Source of the DNA: Phenylobacterium deserti
GTDB taxonomy: Bacteria; Pseudomonadota; Alphaproteobacteria; Caulobacterales; Caulobacteraceae
NCBI RefSeq assembly: GCF_003254705.1
Contig: NZ_QFYR01000003.1
Coordinates: forward strand, 248,001 to 312,000
Reading direction: 5' to 3'
Length of the DNA stretch: 64,000 nt
The notes beneath the pieces are model-generated. The model had not been told where the DNA came from. It saw only the letters and a program-made list of their open reading frames with translations, and made no database searches. Shown piece after piece: positions 63,696 through 64,000 of this stretch. How positions within the stretch are numbered: the first letter of the stretch is position 1; the number at the start of each line of letters is the position of its first letter. The translations under genes and the position numbers were made by a program.

Positions 63696-64000
63696 GTGCA
63701 TCGCTTGCGAATCTTTCTCGCCGACCTTCTGGGCGTAGCGATCCTCACCGGGACGTTCCTGTCCGCAGCCGCGGGAATGGGCGCGCACCTGGGTCGGATC
63801 AGCCTCGACTGGGACGTGCTGGCCCACTTCGCGCCCATCTGGCTCGCGGGAGCCGCGCTCGGCCTTGTTCTGGGTCTTCTGTTTCGCGGCAGGCTCCGCT
63901 TGTTCATCGTGGGCATCGGCCTGTTGGGCGTGGTCGCGGGCGCATGGCTGGTTGCGCCCGAGTACCTGCGCGATACCGGTCCGAAAGCCGCAGCCGGCGG
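63696..64000 (+). CDS. Membrane-anchored protein, probable N-terminus of an endonuclease/exonuclease/phosphatase-family protein (3' cut by window)
   Basis: 101 codons from GTG 63696 to the window edge. The translation has three hydrophobic segments ([63 protein letters not shown]). In Caulobacterales such a triple-helix N-terminus ending in 'APEY' commonly leads into an EEP-superfamily domain, but that domain is outside the window, so the name is provisional. Confidence 0.5.
   Translation, partial: MHRLRIFLADLLGVAILTGTFLSAAAGMGAHLGRISLDWDVLAHFAPIWLAGAALGLVLGLLFRGRLRLFIVGIGLLGVVAGAWLVAPEYLRDTGPKAAAG

Overview
The window is GC-rich chromosomal DNA with third-position GC bias and very tight gene packing (many 4-bp ATGA/GTGA/TTGA overlaps). 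Gene content points to an alphaproteobacterium of the Caulobacteraceae (Caulobacter/Phenylobacterium/Brevundimonas group). The clues are a TonB_Xanth_Caul-type receptor next to SapC, cupin and tryptophan-halogenase-like genes, a sugar-acid dehydratase that reads very like Caulobacter XylD, and promoter-like GCTANAWC boxes. The genus is an inference. I see no phage, insertion sequence, CRISPR array or rRNA; there is one tRNA (Lys, TTT).

Layout. 1-5.4 kb: a sugar/sugar-acid island (end of a FadR-type regulator, fucose-permease-like MFS transporter, XylD-like dehydratase), then a class I aminotransferase and a GIY-YIG protein. 5.5-17.9 kb: a glycogen/trehalose block, with glgA divergent from a five-gene chain glgB-glgX-treZ-malQ-treY in which every junction overlaps by 4 bp. 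18-25.9 kb: the most unusual part, a 1033-aa TonB-dependent receptor, SapC-family protein, JmjC-like cupin and flavin-dependent tryptophan-halogenase-like protein, with a convergent Gfo/Idh/MocA (galactose-dehydrogenase-like) gene sharing a CTAG stop. 26-30 kb: an AzgA-type purine permease and a second TonB receptor.

30-42.3 kb: housekeeping genes: dnaB, alr, a YIP1 membrane protein, then radA-cvpA-purF-SBF-like transporter and an SDR, facing yfgM-like/bamB/der (envelope assembly plus ribosome GTPase). 42.4-44.7 kb: DUF6249-ECF sigma-small membrane protein-panB on the minus strand. 44.7-53 kb: an ArsC-like gene, a DUF2164 gene, the GMP genes guaB and guaA flanking an rRNA methyltransferase, a hypothetical+SPOR pair, and rlmE coupled to a Ppx/GppA phosphatase. 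53.2-64 kb: hspQ, phhA, the tamA-tamB outer-membrane assembly pair, tRNA-Lys, a small lipoprotein, queA-tgt (queuosine) and the start of a membrane-anchored EEP-type protein.

Points of most interest: the receptor/SapC/cupin/halogenase cassette and two dyads in front of it; a Tgt whose three zinc cysteines are replaced although the catalytic aspartates remain; a PurF with a propeptide but without the usual [4Fe-4S] cysteines; an ECF sigma operon that runs into panB; and three genes whose -10-like box lies 6-8 nt before the start codon, suggesting leaderless mRNAs. All functional names come from reading motifs by eye; no database search was run.
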